From Campanula takesimana (lineage: Eukaryota; Streptophyta; Magnoliopsida; Asterales; Campanulaceae): a DNA stretch of 64,000 bases. The stretch covers positions 2,644,623 to 2,708,622 of the forward strand of contig JAOWBW010000027.1 of the NCBI GenBank assembly GCA_026119855.1, read 5' to 3'. A program made the position numbers and the translations under genes. The notes under the pieces are model-generated. The model saw nothing but the letters and a program-made list of their open reading frames with translations. It made no database searches and was not told the origin of the DNA. Positions 20,972-29,536 of this stretch are shown here, piece by piece; position 1 is the first letter of the stretch; each line of letters begins with the position of its first letter.

Positions 20972-22439
20972 GCACGTTTAATAAACGTTGTAATTGTTAT
21001 CATTTATTTCATATCAATAAAGAGATGTTTTGATTATTATTATTGTTCATGTTTACGTATAATAATCTCCGTCCCTAGTACTTGTTAAGCACTAGTATAA
21101 AGGCTAAATGATCATGCGATGATCATGTTAGATTTATGAGTACTTGTTTGGAACAAGGTACTGGACATGACCCGCTGTATGAGATTTATGTCATGGTCTA
21201 TGTCGAACATATATCTCATGTTAGTTATGTCGTTTGAATCCTTAGACATGAAGTTATTATAGTCTTCCACTTGATGAACATTATGTTTGACATATTCAAA
21301 CGCTGCCTTTAACCGGGAAGTTATAAAGGGTATGATTGGCATAATCGGATTCACGTAGGGAAGAATAATAAGCTAAGTGGATTTGTCCCTCTTCGGAGAG
21401 ATGTCAAGCTTGGGCCTCTCGTAGGAATGGTGTTGATGAAATGTTCGGCCGGACTCAAATGAATTGATTGGATCAATGGCATTTGGATTATCAAGATATT
21501 CGGAATCGAGAAAGTATTGAACAAAACAAGTTGACTGTTTGACCATGACTTGTGTTCAATGACATCGTGGACAAAGGGATTATGACATATTCTAAAGGAA
21601 TGCGAACTTGTATCTAGTTATACTATTTGGGTAGGTATGACGGTTTGCTAGAACCTAATCATAACTTATGGTTTCATGTTAGAACCCATTGCCAACTTAG
21701 TATAATCCTAGAGGGTCACACACAATAGAACGAATCTTTAAAAGGACTAAATTGGAATTTTGGAAATTCTGGACATTCTGGGGAAGTGGGCGACCGCACA
21801 GTGTGGACTGGGCGGCCGCACACTTAGCTCAGATTTGTACCAGTTTGTTTCAGATAAATGTGCGACCGCACAGTGTATTTTGGGCGGCCGCACAGTACTG
21901 TCGGCTGGCACTTTCCTAATTCGATTTGGAATGTCTTTTGACACAAGATTCCTATTTGGAATAGGTCTTGCTTGTGTATAAAAGGATGAGTTCGGCCAGA
22001 ACTTCAGTGATAGCCTTTTGTGAGTCTCCAAAGAGTTTGAGAGAGGTTTTACTTTGTTCTAAGACATCCTTGGTCAAAGAACAAAATAATACACAAGAGA
22101 GAAAATTCCATATAGTTCAAATTCATTGTGAAAACGTGTTTCACAATTTGGTCTAGCAACCAAGATCAAAGAAGTTCCTTTGATATTCGTTCGAAGTGTG
22201 GATACCGCTAGAGGGTGAAAATCATCATCTTCAAAGTTCGTGTTCAAGCTTTGTGATCGTGATCAAGTCTTCAAATCTCCACCAAAGACCAAGAGAAAAT
22301 TTAATAGCCATCAAGGGTTAGTTTATTCCTTTATTCATTATGTTGTATCTGATTTAATCATATGAACGGATCTATGGGCTTTGGGTTTCAAAATTTTAAA
22401 TGCTAAATTCCGCTTCGCATGTTTGATCGAAACCCAACA
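20952..22439 (+). repeat. 3' LTR of the copia element (1,488 bp)
   Basis: Same ends as the 5' LTR. Differs by roughly 25 positions, among them added single bases in homopolymers near 21905-22205. The gggcggccgcaca motifs lie at 21786-21897. Confidence 0.93.
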
Positions 22440-22444
22440 GCACC

Positions 22445-25400
22445 GACCTTCTTCGACAACGAGGAACAAAAGGCCAGGAAGTTCGAAGCCGGGCTGAGTG
22501 ATCGGATTCGATACAGAATCACGCCCCTGCAGTTAGCGACGTATGGGTTAGTGCTAGACAGAGCCAGAATTGTAGAAAGGGAGACGGATGAGTACCGCAA
22601 CAAGAGGGATGAAAAGAAGAAGTCTGGAGACAAGTCTACTAATAAAGATTCAGCTGGGAACAAGGGACAATTCAGCGACCGAGATCGTGACAGTCATGGG
22701 AAGCGGAAAGCTGAAGGAAGCTACGATCGTACAGCAAACAAGTACCTGAATAGGAAATTTGGAAACCGAACCGCTTACGATAAGGGAAAGGCTAAAGAGC
22801 AGGGGACCGCCGAAGTATGCCCTGCGTGTGATGGCAATCATAAGGCTGACGCGTGCAAGTACAGAGACAGGAAGTGCTATAACTGTGAAAAGATTGGGCA
22901 TCCGCAGTGGAAGTGCCCAGAACCGAAAAAGAATGCACAAACTCATGGAGTAAAGGCGGAAGACAAAAGTAAGACTGGTGGTCAGGGGCGTGTGTATACC
23001 ATGACTGCTAGAGATGCTAGAGCCACAAATGACTTGGTGGCAGGTACGCTTCAGTTATATTCTCGCAACGTATACGCTTTGATTGATTCTGGTGCCACTC
23101 ATTCTGTGATTAGTACTAAGTTGGTAAAACAGTTAAAATTGTCACCTAAGGCGTTAGAAGTGCCCTTGATAATTGATACCCCGACTAAGGAGTCGATCCC
23201 AGTTACTTCAGTGTTTCAAAGTTGTCCTCTAAGGATAGGCGATAGAGAACTCGAGGTTGATCTTATATGTCTGGATCTCAGTGACTTTGACATCATCCTA
23301 GGTATGGACTGGTTGGCTGCGTATCATGCCAAAGTAGACTGCTTTAGGAAAGAAGTGAATTTTGAATTACCCTCTGGAGAAGGATTTTGTTTTCAAGGGT
23401 CGAAACCAAGAGTCCGAACGGGCCTGATTTCCGTAATGAAGGCTCGTAAACTGTTAAGGAAAGGTTGTGAGGGATTTCTTGCGTATGTTGGTGAGTCAAA
23501 CAAGAAAGAAGTGACCATCGAATCCCTCTCCATAGTAAAAGATTTCAAGGATGTTTTTCCCGAGGATTTGCCAGGAATACCGCCGGAGCGAGAAGTGGAG
23601 TTTTCGATAGATCTAGAACCTGAGACTGTACCGATTTCAAGAGCACCATATAGGATGGATCCGCCGGAACTTAAAGAGTTAAAGGAGCAGTTACAAGAAC
23701 TTTTGGACAAGGGCCTGATTAGACCGAGTGCATCACCGTGGGGTGCGCCGGTATTATTTGTAAAGAAGAAGGATGGGTCGATGAGACTATGCATTGACTA
23801 TCGGGAGTTAAACCGTGTGACAATTAAGAATAAGTATCCTTTGCCAAGGATCGATGATTTGTTTGACCAACTCCAAGGTGCATGCTATTTCTCTAAGATT
23901 GATCTGCGTTCTGGTTACCATCAATTAAGAGTGAAAAAGGAAGATGTGACAAAGACGGCTTTTAGGACAATGTATGGACATTACGAGTTCCTAGTAATGC
24001 CGTTTGGGCTGACAAATGCGCCTGCTGTGTTCATGGAGCTTATGAATAGAGTGTTTCAAGAATATTTGGACAAGTGTGTAATAGTATTCATCGATGACAT
24101 CTTGGTGTATTCGAAGTCAAAAGAGGAGCATGAAGAGCATTTGAAATTAGTATTACAGTTGTATGCCAAGTTTAAGAAGTGTGAATTCTGGCTTGAAGAA
24201 GTAGCGTTCTTGGGTCATGTGGTATCTAAGAATGGGATAGCAGTTGACCCTGCAAAGGTTGAGGCTATAGTTAATTGGGAGAGACCAACTTCTGTTAGCG
24301 AGATAAGGAGCTTTTTGGGTTTAGCAGGATACTACCGTAGGTTCGTGGAGGGGTTTTCGAAGTTATCTCTACCATTAACCAAGTTAACCACAAAAGGGAC
24401 AAGATTTGTGTGGTCAGACGATTGTGAGAAGAGTTTTCAAGAATTGAAAGGACGATTGGTGTCTGCGCCTGTTCTTACGTTACCAACAAACAGTGATGGC
24501 TTCGTGATCTATAGTGATGCTTCATTGAAAGGTTTGGGTTGTGTGTTGATGCAAAATGATAAAGTGGTGGCTTATGCGTCTAGGCAACTCAAGAACCACG
24601 AGAAAAACTATCCTACCCACGATTTGGAGTTAGCGGCTGTGGTGTTTGCATTGGAAATTTGGAGACACTATTTGTATGGGGTACCATGTGAAATTTACAC
24701 CGACCATAAAAGTCTTAAGTACATTTTCACTCAGAAAGAGTTGAATATGAGACAAAGGAGATGGCTAGAGTTACTTAAAGATTATGATTGCAAAATCTTG
24801 TATCATCCTGGGAAGGCCAATAAGGTGGCAGATGCGTTAAGCAGAAAGAACCATGGAACATTAGCGACTATGATTTCTAAGGGGGTAAGTGAATTGAGAG
24901 ATAGTGAAATAGTAAAGCTAGAGGTTAAAGTTAAAGGCTATTTGGCTCAGATGAGTGTCCAACCAACATTGTTAGTGAGAATCAAGGAAGCTCAAAATGT
25001 GGATGAGGAGTTATCAGCAATCCACAAGGTTATCGGTAAGAAGGGAATGGTAGATTTCCGTGTTAGTAATGACGGGATTATGAGGTATCGATCGAGGATT
25101 TGGGTGCCTAATAATGATAGTATCAAGAGGGAAATTCTTGAGGAAGCTCACTGTTCAAGGTTCTCGGTTCACCCTGGGAGTACTAAGATGTACAGGGATC
25201 TAAAGGAATCCTTTTGGTGGAACAATATGAAGAGTGAGGTAGCGGAATTCGTTTCTAAGTGTTTAGTGTGTCAACAAGTGAAAAGTGAACACCAGAAACC
25301 TGCAGGACTACTACAATCGTTACCTATTCCAGAGTGCAAGTGGGAACACATCACTATGGATCTGGTGATTGGACTTCCCAAGACGTTGAAGGGTCATAAT

Positions 25401-26399
25401 GCAATTTGGGTCATAGTGGATAGGCTCACTAAATCGGCTCACTTTATAGCAATCAAGGTGACTGATTCGTTGGAGAAGTTAGCTAAGTTGTACGTGGATG
25501 AGATCGTGAGGTTACATGGGATACCGGTCTCTATAGTGTCAGACCGAGATGCGAGGTTCACATCAAATTTCTGGAAGAGTTTACAGAAAGCGTTAGGGAC
25601 AGAGTTAACTATGAGTACAGCATTTCACCCTCAGACAGACGGACAGTCAGAAAGGACGATTCAAACTCTCGAAGACCTATTGAGAGCAACGTCGTTAGAT
25701 TGGCAAGGAGCGTGGGATGATCATCTACCACTGGTGGAATTTGCCTACAACAACAGTTACCACTCTAGTATTAGAATGGCGCCGTATGAAGCTCTGTACG
25801 GGCGGAAATGTAGATCACCTGCGTGTTGGGACGAAGTAGGTGAGAGGAAATTAACTGGACCCGAGATTGTTCAAGTTACGGCGGATAAAGTTCAACAGAT
25901 TCGCAAGTGGTTGTTAACTGCGCATAGTAGGCAGAAATCGTATGCGGATAATCGAAGACGCGATCTGGAGTTCCAAATAGGAGATCACGTATTTTTGAAG
26001 ATCTCTCCGACAAAAGGGGTCATGCGATTTGGCATTCGTGGGAAGTTAAGTCCTAGATATGTGGGACCGTTCGAAGTTTTAGAACGAATATGAGCAGTAG
26101 CCTATAGGTTGGCTTTGCCTCCTGTACTGGCGGGTGTGCACAATGTGTTTCACGTGTCGATGTTAAGGAAGTATGTAGCTGACCCGAGCCACGTCATCGA
26201 GTACAGACAGTTACGCTTTCGTGAAGACTTGAGTTATGATGAAAAGCCCATAAAGATTGTAGACCGTAAAGATCAAGTATTGCGGAAGCGAGTGATTCCG
26301 TACGTAAAAGTGCAGTGGAGCAATCACACGGAAAGAGAAGCCACGTGGGAGCTCGAAAGTGAAATGCGTGATATGTATCCCGCTTTAATCGAAGATTAA
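22445..26399 (+). pseudogene. Gypsy gag C-terminus and Pol with chromodomain, one in-frame stop
   Basis: The frame is open from 22445 to TGA at 26091-26093, then continues in the same frame to TAA at 26397-26399, so a single stop in an ERI-x-AVAYRLALPP context separates it from an intact polyprotein of about 1,315 residues. Domains in order: CCHC knuckle CYNCEKIGHPQWKC (about 22876-22917); protease LIDSGATHSVIS (about 23083); RT with CIDYRELNRVTIKNKYPLPR and FIDDILVYSK (about 24090); RNase H VIYSDASLKGLGCVL (about 24504); integrase HCSRFSVHPG to CLVCQQVK, ITMDLVIGLP, IVSDRDARFTS and QTDGQSERTIQTLEDLL; and chromodomain VKVQWSNHTEREATWELE (about 26305-26360). Chromodomains steer such elements to marked chromatin. 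The family pattern HVSMLRKYVADPSHVIEY fits Tekay/Del. Confidence 0.92.
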
Positions 26400-26436
26400 G
26401 GTATGTTCAGTTTGGAGGACCAAACTCCTTTAAGGG

Positions 26437-27520
26437 GGTAAGCGAGCTAGTGAGACGCAAAGCTAAGGTAAGGGATTACGCTCTTAGTTGTGTATTGATT
26501 CTTAATCCTTTGTTAGGATTCCCAATCTCTGTTTTTATAAAGTAAACTATCTGTGTGGCTAGATAGTCCTTTAATAACTATTCCGTTCTGCGAATTGTTC
26601 CGTCTTTTGTTATCCACTCTATTGATATTGTCATTGTTCAATAGGGTTATCATGTGTATGATTGATTTTGTAATCTTGGTGTCCAAGTGAGATGTGTATC
26701 TTTTAAAAAGTGATCAAGTAAAGTTTGTAAAGTTAAGCTTTGTTTTGTAAAAGCTCTTTAAAGTGAAGTTTTGTAATAAGTAAAGTGATTACAGTTATCC
26801 ATAATCCCGAAACGGATAAGTGGACCCTTACAGTTATCCATAGTTCTAAGTTGAACATGTGGACCCCTTGGCGTTGCTTGGTGAAGTAACGTAGGTTATC
26901 ATGATATACCGATTTTGAGTGCGGTCAGTAGAAACCCGAGCCCTAGGTACGGCGCGTGCCTAATCCCTAAATGAAGTAAAGTAAAGTAAAGTACTGAAAA
27001 GTAAAGTTTTGTGAAAAATATTGTGTTTTGGAAACTACCTCTGAAGCCACGTGTTTTCAAGAAATGAATTGTTTTTCATTAAGTTAAATGTTTTCAAACT
27101 GAGAGTTGTTTGATCATTGAGTTATCCTTTCGTTGATTAATTCTTGTTACCGTTCGTTTCGGTTATCTCCTCTTAGTACCCGAGGGGATTCCGTATGAAC
27201 TTGCTGAGCATTGTTCGCTCATTCCTTTCATTTTATTTCTCTCCAGGTTATAAGTAAGCAGTTCAAGACTTACAAGGTTCGGCTGCGTAGAAGTTGCCTT
27301 TTTAATAAAGTTAGTTAGTGGTTATGTTTCTGTTACTGTTAAGTGTTAGACTTTATTTTCTGTTAGTTATCGTTTGAGCTAGTGACCTGTACTAGCCGTT
27401 AGAGTTTGAATGTTGGTTAATGTTTGAATTGTGGTTAATTGTAACCGTTGGGCATTCTGATTTTGGGAATTTATCAAGTTAAGTTATTAATTATTAGTTA
27501 TGAAAAGTTGGGGTGTTACA
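26437..27520 (+). repeat. Probable 3' LTR of the gypsy element, unpaired
   Basis: Lies between the purine tract taaggggg (26431-26438) and a CA end (ggggtgttaca, 27520) directly followed by a PBS-like word at 27523-27534. Length of about 1.07 kb is in the range of Tekay LTRs. Its start cannot be fixed because the 5' LTR is absent. It is non-coding, with short aaagtaaagtaaagtaa repeats near 26975. Confidence 0.6.
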
Positions 27521-27630
27521 AATGGTATCAGAGCGGAACCCCGGCCTTAAGGCTTGTGAGCTAGCCCGGGGGTACGATCTGGGTATTGATTGACCTTGCC
27601 AGGGACGGCAAGGGTTTGAGTGGGGGAGAT
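27521..27630 (+). other. TRIM internal region: PBS to purine tract
   Basis: A 110-bp segment with the PBS tggtatcagagc at 27523-27534 and a purine-rich end (gagtgggggagat) touching the right LTR. It has no coding capacity, as expected for TRIM elements, which depend on enzymes of other elements. Confidence 0.75.
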
Positions 27631-27835
27631 TGTGATATCCCCATCCCACATCGGAAATATGTGGGAATTAAGTGTGCTATATAGAAGGCACATATACTCC
27701 TACTAAGCATCAAATCATCCATTGGACTTTTGGAGGCCTGTGATGGGCTGTGGTTGACCCAATTGAGGAGATGCTTGGTGGGCTAGTGTGTGGTACCTAT
27801 GTGGCGGGTCGGGCTTGCGGGCTCGGGTCGTTACA
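27631..27835 (+). repeat. Right LTR of the TRIM-type element
   Basis: Matches the left LTR with about eight differences, three of them single-base indels. Preceded by the purine tract gagtgggggagat and followed by the target duplicate aatgg (27836-27840). Confidence 0.9.
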
Positions 27836-27840
27836 AATGG

Positions 27841-28200
27841 TCTATTGGTCCCTCTCACTGCTTTGTGGAGATGTGCTATCATTTTAACAATCAAATTTCA
27901 GATCTACTTCTGTTTCATGTTGCTTTTGCTGTTGCTGTTGTGAAAATGCAGGTTCAGACACCATGTCGTGTACCTTTACACGAGATTGCCTCTATAATCT
28001 CGTGTGTTTGTACACGAGATATCTCGTGTGCAAACACGATTCATCACGTGTAAAGTTACACGGGATTATAGAGGCAATGTCGTGTAAAGGTACACGAAAC
28101 GGGCAAGGGCAGATTTGGAATATTTCGTTCCCTGTATATAATATTCCCTGTATTTAGTATTTACCGGTTGTTTGTGTACATATTTTTAGATTACTTATTA
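27841..28200 (+). repeat. MULE 3' region, copy 1 (continuation of 12229-12366)
   Basis: Matches 29190-29520 closely (tctattggtccct, cttgttgcttttgctgttgctg, gggcaagggcag, attccctgtatataat). It is the right flank of the TRIM insertion and once followed 12366 directly. Confidence 0.85.
27965..28101. repeat. Large hairpin, copy 1 (acacgagat family)
   Basis: The outer words tcgtgtacctttacacgag (left) and gtcgtgtaaaggtacacga (right), and the inner words gcctctataatctcgtg and cacgggattatagaggc, pair as a stem of about 50 bases around 28020. It is the counterpart of the hairpin at 29322-29444. Confidence 0.85.
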
Positions 28201-28395
28201 AAATTTTAGGGATATAGTTATATACATGGAACTTAAATACAGAGAACTAATTAAATTACTAAAATACCCATATATATACTTAATTTTATTTTTTGATTTC
28301 ACTCATCCCTCTTTCCCTCTTTTCTCTCTCTCTCAAACAACAACGACGACAACGACGACAACGACGACGACGCGCACAACCACACGACGTCGACA

Positions 28396-29136
28396 ATGGC
28401 GAGAGTAAAAAATTCGAAGGTCCCTGCCAGCGCTGCCGCCGCCTCTACCGCCACTGCCATCGCCGCCGGAGCATCTTCTAGCACCGTGCCTGTAAAGAAG
28501 GTAACTATGTAAATTTAAACATAATTGTAACCTAATTTTACATTCCAAAAATTCCTAATGTCTAATTTTTGTTTGATTGTTTCAAATTGATTGCCTGATT
28601 TTTGTATGAACTGGGGTTAGAGGCGGCGTTAATGGCATAAAGCATGTCGTATGATTTCATACGAGACACATCTCGTGTGAAATCATACGAGATGCATCTC
28701 CTATAAGTTCACACGAGATGTGTCTCGTGTGAACTTATACGAGATGCATCTCGTATGATTTCACACGAGATATGTCTCGTGTGATTTCACACGAGATGCT
28801 TTCTGCCATTAATTTTCTTTACATTGTTCATATTTTCCATATGCTAAATAGCTAATTTATTGTCTCGTATTTGTTTTTTTGTAGGCACGTGAACGTATGA
28901 CCGCGTCCAATAGAAAGAGGAAGGCTGAAAATGCGGAGAGAAAAGAAAAGCGGACCAAGTCTAAGAATGACAAGAAAGGCACAGATGAGGAGGAGCAGCA
29001 TTCAATGAACTCTATGATCAGGATAACGATGCAAGAAGAGAAAGATTACGTAGGGGATAGTATATGTGTAATGGTTTTTGAATTATCAAGTTTGTATGAA
29101 TGTTTGGATGTTTTGATGTTTGAATTATATGCATAA
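28396..29136 (+). CDS. Two-exon gene for a small basic protein, tail fused to a MULE end
   Basis: Exon 1 is 28396-28500: ATG after a C/T-rich, (acgacg) leader, encoding MARVKNSKVPASAAAASTAT then GASSSTVPVKK, with a perfect donor aag|gtaactatg. Exon 2 is 28885-29136, after the acceptor ttttttgtag, in phase 0: ARERMTASNRKRKAENAERK and on through a Lys/Arg/Glu-rich coiled segment to TAA. The joined product is 118 residues. The basic stretch could target the nucleus and bind nucleic acid; no domain is recognised. From about 28991 exon 2 uses MULE-derived DNA in a different frame from the MULE end (NELYDQDNDARRERLRR), so the last 45 residues are probably not ancestral. It may be a second MULE gene or a host fragment. 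Confidence 0.5.
28646..28798. repeat. Intronic hairpin array, 36-bp arms with one mismatch
   Basis: Inside the 384-bp intron 28501-28884. Arms 28683-28718 and 28723-28758 pair with one mismatch (c/g) around a 4-base loop, and further catacgagat / atctcgtgtg words extend it on both sides. Transcribed from either strand it would give a long dsRNA-like stem. Confidence 0.92.
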
Positions 29137-29520
29137 GCCTTGTTAACACTTTTATTTCGTATACAATTTGGCGATAGTATATGTGTAATGGTCTATTGGT
29201 CCCTCCCACTGTTTTGTGGAAATGTGCTATCATATTAAGAATCAAATTTCAGTTCTAGTTCTGTTTCTTGTTGCTTTTGCTGTTGCTGTTGTGAAAATGC
29301 AGGTTCAGACACTATTTCATATAAGTATACACGATATGTCATCTACAATCTCGTGTATATGTACACGTGAAATCTCGTGTGCATACACGAGTCATCACGT
29401 GTACATATACACGAGATTGTAGATGACATCTCGTGTATACTTACACGAGACGGGCAAGGGCAGCGTTGGAATATTCCATTCCCTGTATATAATTTTCTCT
29501 GTATTTAGTATTTACCAATT
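28991..29520 (+). repeat. MULE 3' region, copy 2 (uninterrupted)
   Basis: 28991-29090 matches 12229-12330, and 29190-29520 matches 27841-28170. Between them the sequence reads straight through the TRIM target (gtaatggtctattgg), so it is the empty-site allele of the nested insertion. The MULE terminus probably lies near 29520. Confidence 0.85.
29322..29444. repeat. Large hairpin, copy 2 with perfect 33-bp arms
   Basis: Arms 29338-29370 and 29395-29427 are perfect reverse complements with a 24-base loop. Outer words (ataagtatacacgat and ctcgtgtatacttaca) extend the stem with mismatches. Compare copy 1 at 27965-28101: both arms changed in matching fashion. Confidence 0.93.
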
Positions 29521-29536
29521 TTAGGTAAACAAAAAA

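Larger units (their letters stand above)
13935..22439 (+). mobile_element. Ty1/copia LTR retrotransposon (8.5 kb) inserted in gypsy gag
   Basis: Complete in structure: 5' LTR 13935-15413, PBS for initiator tRNA-Met at 15415-15426, leader, gag, protease, integrase, RT and RNase H, purine tract aagtgggagat at 20941-20951, and 3' LTR 20952-22439. Flanked by the target duplicate gcacc (13930-13934 and 22440-22444). The LTRs are about 98 percent alike, so insertion is fairly recent, and many differences are one-base indels. Order protease-integrase-RT-RNase H is diagnostic of Ty1/copia. Coding is broken at several points. Lineage is uncertain; long LTRs and sequence style recall the Tork/Angela side. 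Confidence 0.93.
12569..27520 (+). mobile_element. Ty3/gypsy chromovirus (Tekay/Del type), 5' LTR missing
   Basis: Contains a PBS (12571-12582), a leader to 13380, gag (13381-13929 plus 22445 onward), pol with protease, RT, RNase H and integrase, and a chromodomain (to 26399). A region ending ggggtgttaca at 27520 looks like its 3' LTR. No matching 5' LTR is present: the leader follows directly on the TRIM LTR. The simplest reading is insertion into the TRIM near its PBS, then loss of the gypsy 5' LTR by recombination between the two 20-bp identical LTR-end/PBS junctions (12563-12582 and 27515-27534). The element is cut by a copia element at 13935-22439. Confidence 0.75.
12367..27835 (+). mobile_element. 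Short-LTR (TRIM-type) insertion in the MULE, enlarged by nested elements
   Basis: Terminal repeats 12367-12568 (202 bp) and 27631-27835 (205 bp) are about 96 percent alike, begin TG and end CA, and are flanked by the 5-bp duplication aatgg (12362-12366 and 27836-27840). The uninterrupted MULE copy at about 29165-29200 reads gtaatggtctattgg, giving the empty site with one aatgg and so confirming the insertion. The original internal part is probably only 27521-27630: a PBS for initiator tRNA-Met (27523-27534) and a purine tract ending at 27630. With LTRs this makes a TRIM of about 517 bp. All else between (12569-27520) is a later gypsy insertion. Confidence 0.85.

Noticed and set aside
22403..22946. 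Minus-strand frames over the gypsy gag C-terminus
   Set aside because: Antisense of a gag region with a clear zinc knuckle.
28226..28548. Short frames over the ctctct and acgacg tract before exon 1 of the two-exon gene
   Set aside because: Simple-sequence leader; the ATG at 28396 with a proper donor explains the coding better.
9000..29450. CRISPR array suspected from repeated acacgagat words
   Set aside because: Plant DNA, inverted rather than direct repeats, no constant spacer length and no cas genes. They are hairpins.
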